Source: a virus. From it: a stretch of DNA of 64,000 bases. The stretch lies in the IMG/VR virus record IMGVR_UViG_3300044732_000737, positions 1-64,000 of that record. One strand, written 5' to 3'. Shown here piece after piece: positions 60,993 to 64,000 of the stretch. The translations under genes were made by a program, and so were the position numbers. Numbering within the stretch: the first letter of the stretch is position 1; each line of letters opens with the position of its first letter. The notes beneath the pieces were generated by a model. It searched no databases and had not been told where the DNA came from. It saw only the letters and a list, made by a program, of their open reading frames with translations.

Positions 60993-61303
60993 GCGTTCCT
61001 TTTTATATGCTTGATTTCAGGTATCTGCCAATGATCGTCAATTACACTAATCATTTTTAAACCCCTTTTATTATCCCACAATACAAATGGCCCTTTTACA
61101 CCAATATTTAAACTCATAATATCAAATACATTTTGATTATAAATACCAGTGTATATTTGATTACTAACCACTGCTCTCATCATACGCCTACCATGTATTG
61201 AAGTATATTCACTTACAAAAGAAATTACAGCTTTATCATAAAGTTCAAATGTTTTAAAACTACCTGAAACATAATCTTTAAATCGTTTTTTCAATTGCAT
61301 CAT
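60989..61303 (-). CDS. Hypothetical protein
   Basis: A 104-residue basic protein, MMQLKKRFKDYVSGSFKTFE. Overlaps the next gene by four bases. Beta-rich with IYTGIYNQNVFDIMSLN. Not recognised. Confidence 0.7.
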   Translation of the reverse strand: MMQLKKRFKDYVSGSFKTFELYDKAVISFVSEYTSIHGRRMMRAVVSNQIYTGIYNQNVFDIMSLNIGVKGPFVLWDNKRGLKMISVIDDHWQIPEIKHIKRNA

Positions 61304-61313
61304 AACTAGTCTG

Positions 61314-61622
61314 TTAAATAAGTTTTACATTAATCAATTCTTGTGTGTTGCCATCAAACTCAAACTCAACATTATCATTCTCCCAATGTTCTGAAGTGCG
61401 AAGAGCAATGTCTTTGCCAACCATCCTCGCTTTTAGTTTAAATTTAAAATTAGGTTTAATTACTGGCTTTAATCGATATTCCGTATTATGGTTAAAAGGA
61501 GGCAAAGCACCTCCAAAAGCAGTTAATGTAGGAATATCAATCCACTCATTAAAACTTTTATATTGAATTACCTTATCTTCAAGATAAGCGATAATTAAGT
61601 CATGATGCGGATGAATTTTCAT
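61314..61622 (-). CDS. Hypothetical protein
   Basis: A 102-residue protein, MKIHPHHDLIIAYLEDKVIQ. The PPFNHNTEYRLKP stretch recalls small phage proteins whose sequence describes a W/Y-containing beta domain (for example EYR-x-KP repeats of DUF-type early proteins). Function unknown. Confidence 0.7.
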   Translation of the reverse strand: MKIHPHHDLIIAYLEDKVIQYKSFNEWIDIPTLTAFGGALPPFNHNTEYRLKPVIKPNFKFKLKARMVGKDIALRTSEHWENDNVEFEFDGNTQELINVKLI

Positions 61623-61845
61623 AAAACTCCTGGGTGATAAAATTGTTTCTCATAAGCTGGTTTCTTACATGATCAGGCAAGAAATAAACACCGTCATAGT
61701 CTTTTAATTTCATATCTTCATCAAACCAAAGACCACCTCCGTTTTCATCTCCATAGATCTTGTCCTCAAACCAACCATACTTACCATTTGTATCAATCTG
61801 AATAGTAAATCTATTAGTTGATAAGTCTAAATTGTAACGACTCAA
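61600..61845 (-). CDS. Hypothetical protein
   Basis: An 81-residue protein, MSRYNLDLSTNRFTIQIDTN, with GDENGGGLWFDEDMKLKDYD and VYFLPDHVRNQL. It overlaps both neighbours by 20-30 bases, more than most here, so its exact start is uncertain. Not recognised. Confidence 0.65.
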   Translation of the reverse strand: MSRYNLDLSTNRFTIQIDTNGKYGWFEDKIYGDENGGGLWFDEDMKLKDYDGVYFLPDHVRNQLMRNNFITQEFYENSSAS

Positions 61846-62449
61846 CTTCTGCCTCTTCTAATGAAATAACATTGTATATTGTATTAAGTGTCTCATAAGT
61901 ATTATCAGATAACTGTTCAACAATAGCGCTTGATAAGATCCATTGGTTTACTAGATCAGGCCTACCTTCATGGCTAGCACAAATGCCTCTTAAGTGATAA
62001 TTAGAGCTATCATGAGAAGCCTTGTAGAACTCACCTCCAATCCCATTAACCAATATAGCTAATGGTTTCCCTTTACGGAATATTAATTCGTCTTGAAACA
62101 CTTTTGTCAAGTGTGCACGAGCATAGCCCTCATCAATAATCTTTTGAATATGATCTGTAGACAAGAACTTAAGCTTTTTCCATGTAAGGGGCCCTTTACC
62201 TTCTTTACCATATGTACCCCAACGGAACCATTCACGAATCTTAGAGTGAGGATCATCGGTATAAACTGAAAGATCTTCACCATTATCGTCCTCATACCAA
62301 GTACGCCTAATGTACTGTACACCTCCGTCAATCATATACAATCGACCATTGGCATCCACATGCTCCACATAGTCGTGAACATGACATGACTGAAGTACAG
62401 TACCGTCAGGTGTCCTTAAAACATTAGCTAATAATTTACGTTCATTCAT
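61814..62449 (-). CDS. Conserved phage hypothetical protein
   Basis: A 211-residue protein. The order LRTPDGTVLQSCHVHDYVEH, then YMIDGGVQYIRR, VYTDDPHSKIREWFRWGTYG and LSTDHIQKIIDEGYA is shared with a family present in many different phages. The several His and Asp residues near the N-terminus hint at metal binding. Function unknown. Confidence 0.8.
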   Translation of the reverse strand: MNERKLLANVLRTPDGTVLQSCHVHDYVEHVDANGRLYMIDGGVQYIRRTWYEDDNGEDLSVYTDDPHSKIREWFRWGTYGKEGKGPLTWKKLKFLSTDHIQKIIDEGYARAHLTKVFQDELIFRKGKPLAILVNGIGGEFYKASHDSSNYHLRGICASHEGRPDLVNQWILSSAIVEQLSDNTYETLNTIYNVISLEEAEVESLQFRLIN

Positions 62450-62631
62450 TTAACATCTCCACTTTTTACTAACCATTCAAATGTATTCCAAAGTTGTCTA
62501 AACTTTAAATCATAATACTTTGCTAAAGTCTCAATATCATTCTCGTTATCTATTTTTCTTAGATCTTCAATTACATGCATACAAGCAAGGATGTCTTGTT
62601 CAAGATCGAATCTTGTGGTTTCTTTTTCCAT
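62446..62631 (-). CDS. Hypothetical helical protein
   Basis: A 61-residue acidic helical protein, MEKETTRFDLEQDILACMHV. ATGA overlap with the next gene. Its 5' part overlaps the upstream 54-residue frame by 61 bases. Not recognised. Confidence 0.65.
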   Translation of the reverse strand: MEKETTRFDLEQDILACMHVIEDLRKIDNENDIETLAKYYDLKFRQLWNTFEWLVKSGDVK

Positions 62632-62735
62632 ATAATGTATATTCCGTTTGCATTAGATTTAGCCCATTCAAAGGCCGCTTTACGAGTCTTAAAAATTTTA
62701 TCTGGATTTCCTTTTGTTCTACAAATCCATTTCAT
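62571..62735 (-). CDS. Small basic protein
   Basis: A 54-residue frame, MKWICRTKGNPDKIFKTRKA, starting inside the stop of the preceding gene (ATGA). The first 40 residues look like a compact W-rich domain; the last 20 lie over the start of the next gene in another frame. Confidence 0.55.
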   Translation of the reverse strand: MKWICRTKGNPDKIFKTRKAAFEWAKSNANGIYIIWKKKPQDSILNKTSLLVCM

Positions 62736-62875
62736 GATGCTAACATCCATAGGCCAATATTAGCAAATGCATAACCCGTGTATGCAATCGTCATACCCAT
62801 GTTACCTAGGTAAAACTGTTCAGCAGCTACATAGGTGTAGATAGCGCCTGTAAGTGCAATTAACCAACCACTCAT
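62732..62875 (-). CDS. Small membrane protein (47 residues)
   Basis: Reads MSGWLIALTGAIYTYVAAEQ, then FYLGNMGMTIAYTGYAFANI and GLWMLAS: two membrane helices with a short loop. The pattern GYAFANIGLWM is shared with small proteins of aquatic T7-like phages. Function unknown. Confidence 0.75.
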   Translation of the reverse strand: MSGWLIALTGAIYTYVAAEQFYLGNMGMTIAYTGYAFANIGLWMLAS

Positions 62876-63096
62876 TTTATTTCCTCATAGTGTGTCCCAT
62901 TATAGGATTCAATAAATTTCCATTTACGCTCACATGAACTACAACTTAAATTTCCAGTTGTAATATTCAAATCAGCCTGTAAGTTATTACCATTACGATC
63001 ATATGCAGGTAAAGTGTATGCAGCAGTTCTAACAGTGTTAGTAATGTAGAATCTACAGTCACTTCTCAAACAACTTAATAATTCAAAATTTGTCAT
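62872..63096 (-). CDS. Hypothetical Cys-rich protein
   Basis: A 74-residue protein with CLRSDC near the start and CSSC at 52-55, a possible four-Cys zinc site. Coupled by ATGA to both neighbours. Not recognised. Confidence 0.65.
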   Translation of the reverse strand: MTNFELLSCLRSDCRFYITNTVRTAAYTLPAYDRNGNNLQADLNITTGNLSCSSCERKWKFIESYNGTHYEEIK

Positions 63097-63395
63097 GTGT
63101 GTTCTATTATTTCAATTCCAGCTTCTTTTATAGCTGATAAGCAGATTGGGCAAGGTTTAGCATTTAATGGGTCACCCTGTCTACCATATCTAGCTACAAA
63201 GATTCTGTGTGCTTTACTAAGATCTTTGCATTTAAGAATAGCATGTACTTCAGCATGAAGATAAATCTTATATGGTTCACCAACCTCTTCGGCATGACGT
63301 GCCATTAGAGGGTGGCTCTTCACATAATTGTTATATCCAACTGAGAGTACACGGCCCTTCTTATCATACACGATGGCAGTCAGGGCGTGTCTCAT
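63093..63395 (-). CDS. dCMP/cytidine deaminase-like protein
   Basis: A 100-residue zinc-dependent deaminase core: H47-A-E49 (YLHAEVHAIL) and P-C82-P-I-C85 supply the zinc ligands and the proton-shuttle Glu. It is shorter than cellular dCMP deaminases and lacks the dCTP-binding insert, so it may be unregulated or act on another base. It fits nucleotide supply for phage DNA. Confidence 0.88.
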   Translation of the reverse strand: MRHALTAIVYDKKGRVLSVGYNNYVKSHPLMARHAEEVGEPYKIYLHAEVHAILKCKDLSKAHRIFVARYGRQGDPLNAKPCPICLSAIKEAGIEIIEHT

Positions 63396-63396
63396 A

Positions 63397-63663
63397 CTAT
63401 TTAATATTAGCCTTAATTATAGTTTGCAAATCAACTAAGGTTTTAATTTTCTTCTTAAAGAATCTACGATTAGTCTTTGCATGGTTTAGCATTATAAATG
63501 CATGCTTGCTATCACTACTAGTATCAGCCTTATCTGCTTTTTCATAATAAAAAGATTCAGACCCTTTTATTGTAGCAGCAAATTCCTCAGCAAAGCTAAT
63601 CTGTTCTGCAATAATTTTCTCTAAACGCTGATAATGCTTCTTAGTCAAAGTACGCTGTGTCAT
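63397..63663 (-). CDS. Hypothetical helical protein
   Basis: About 88 residues from MTQRTLTKKHYQRLEKIIAE; ATG 63663 overlaps the upstream gene slightly and follows AGGAAAGA. Basic and helical. Not recognised. Confidence 0.65.
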   Translation of the reverse strand: MTQRTLTKKHYQRLEKIIAEQISFAEEFAATIKGSESFYYEKADKADTSSDSKHAFIMLNHAKTNRRFFKKKIKTLVDLQTIIKANIK

Positions 63664-63922
63664 TCTTTCTTTCCTCAAGTGTTGCTAAGTAATACCCTTT
63701 AATATCATCAATAATATTGTCAACAAGAATGTCTACAATATCAACTCCTTTAAGTGTAGCACTTAGTACACAAACAACTTCTGCATAGTCTGGGTCTATT
63801 TTTAATCCAGTACCCCATTCAGCAGCACCCTTTTCTTCAGGCATGTACTCTATTTCTACCTCTAAATACAGAGGTTTATAATTTGTCTTGTAATAGACAT
63901 TATAAGTAAATTTTTCAATCAT
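63641..63922 (-). CDS. Hypothetical protein
   Basis: A 93-residue protein, MIEKFTYNVYYKTNYKPLYL. EVEIEYMPEEKGAAEWGTGL followed by a helical half suggests an alpha/beta fold. Not recognised. Confidence 0.65.
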   Translation of the reverse strand: MIEKFTYNVYYKTNYKPLYLEVEIEYMPEEKGAAEWGTGLKIDPDYAEVVCVLSATLKGVDIVDILVDNIIDDIKGYYLATLEERKNDTAYFD

Positions 63923-64000
63923 CGTGTTAATGCTCCAAGGATAATGTTAATTGCTTGCACAATATGCATTTGTTCCATAGGTTCTAATTGATGCCAAGGT
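63919..64000 (-). CDS. Partial gene, 5' end outside window
   Basis: An open frame enters from the right edge and ends at 63919 (... MEQMHIVQAINIILGALTR, stop), overlapping the next ATG as ATGA. Only 26 residues are visible, so no function can be given. Confidence 0.6.
   Translation of the reverse strand, partial: PWHQLEPMEQMHIVQAINIILGALTR

Overview
This window is one long stretch of a tailed double-stranded DNA phage genome. Every supported protein gene over 64 kb lies on the minus strand, so the transcribed order runs from base 64000 down to base 1, and both window edges cut through genes. The virion is that of a siphovirus: tail tube protein, frameshifted gpG/gpGT-type chaperones, a 2455-residue tape measure, a J-like tail tip and three fibre-type proteins. 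The replication and transcription genes are of T7 type: family A DNA polymerase, single-subunit RNA polymerase, an SSB with an acidic tail and a DUF3310 protein. A lipoprotein o-spanin plus an i-spanin indicates a Gram-negative host. The DNA is AT-rich and the host genus cannot be told from the sequence.

Layout in transcription order: (1) 64.0-59.3 kb, about 18 small tightly overlapping genes of early type, including a dCMP-deaminase-like protein. (2) 59.3-58.7 kb, a one-gene unit for a SleB-like cell-wall hydrolase with its own T7-type promoter and a very strong terminator. (3) 58.6-51.4 kb, a T7-type promoter and 250-nt structured leader, then DUF6496, terminase candidates, TerL, a tRNA-like element, spanins, a GH19 endolysin, holin-like membrane proteins and PhoH. 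(4) 51.4-41.6 kb, portal, a giant MuF/RNA-polymerase fusion, scaffold, major capsid protein, connectors and tail tube. (5) 41.56-25.4 kb, a second T7-type promoter, tail chaperones, tape measure and tail tip. (6) 25.4-8.9 kb, another promoter, a GNAT-like protein, two S74 fibres, small fibre-associated proteins and a terminator. (7) 8.8-5.0 kb, many micro-proteins with membrane segments, then the 722-residue RNA polymerase, itself preceded by a UUCG-capped terminator. (8) 5.0-0 kb, a weaker promoter variant, SSB, nucleotide-metabolism genes, DNA polymerase and the edge of a nucleotidyltransferase-like gene.

The most striking object is the protein at 45302..49720. Its N-terminus is a recognisable MuF head-morphogenesis domain. 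Its C-terminal part of about 1000 residues carries all four signature motifs of a T7/N4-class single-subunit RNA polymerase (DxxGR, motif A Asp, motif B Lys-x7-Tyr, motif C His-Asp) in the right order. MuF proteins are portal-associated virion proteins, so the sequence predicts an RNA polymerase carried in the head and delivered with the DNA. That would be functionally like the N4 virion RNA polymerase, but built by fusion to MuF and in a long-tailed phage.

A second, separate T7-like RNA polymerase is encoded at 5042..7210. Five minus-strand sites share the core GGGGACGCTAAAGAGAG, which resembles T3/T7 promoters. They lie at transcription-unit boundaries and are the likely targets of this second enzyme. 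The inferred programme is injected MuF-RNAP (or host RNAP) for early genes, then the 722-residue RNAP for middle and late genes.
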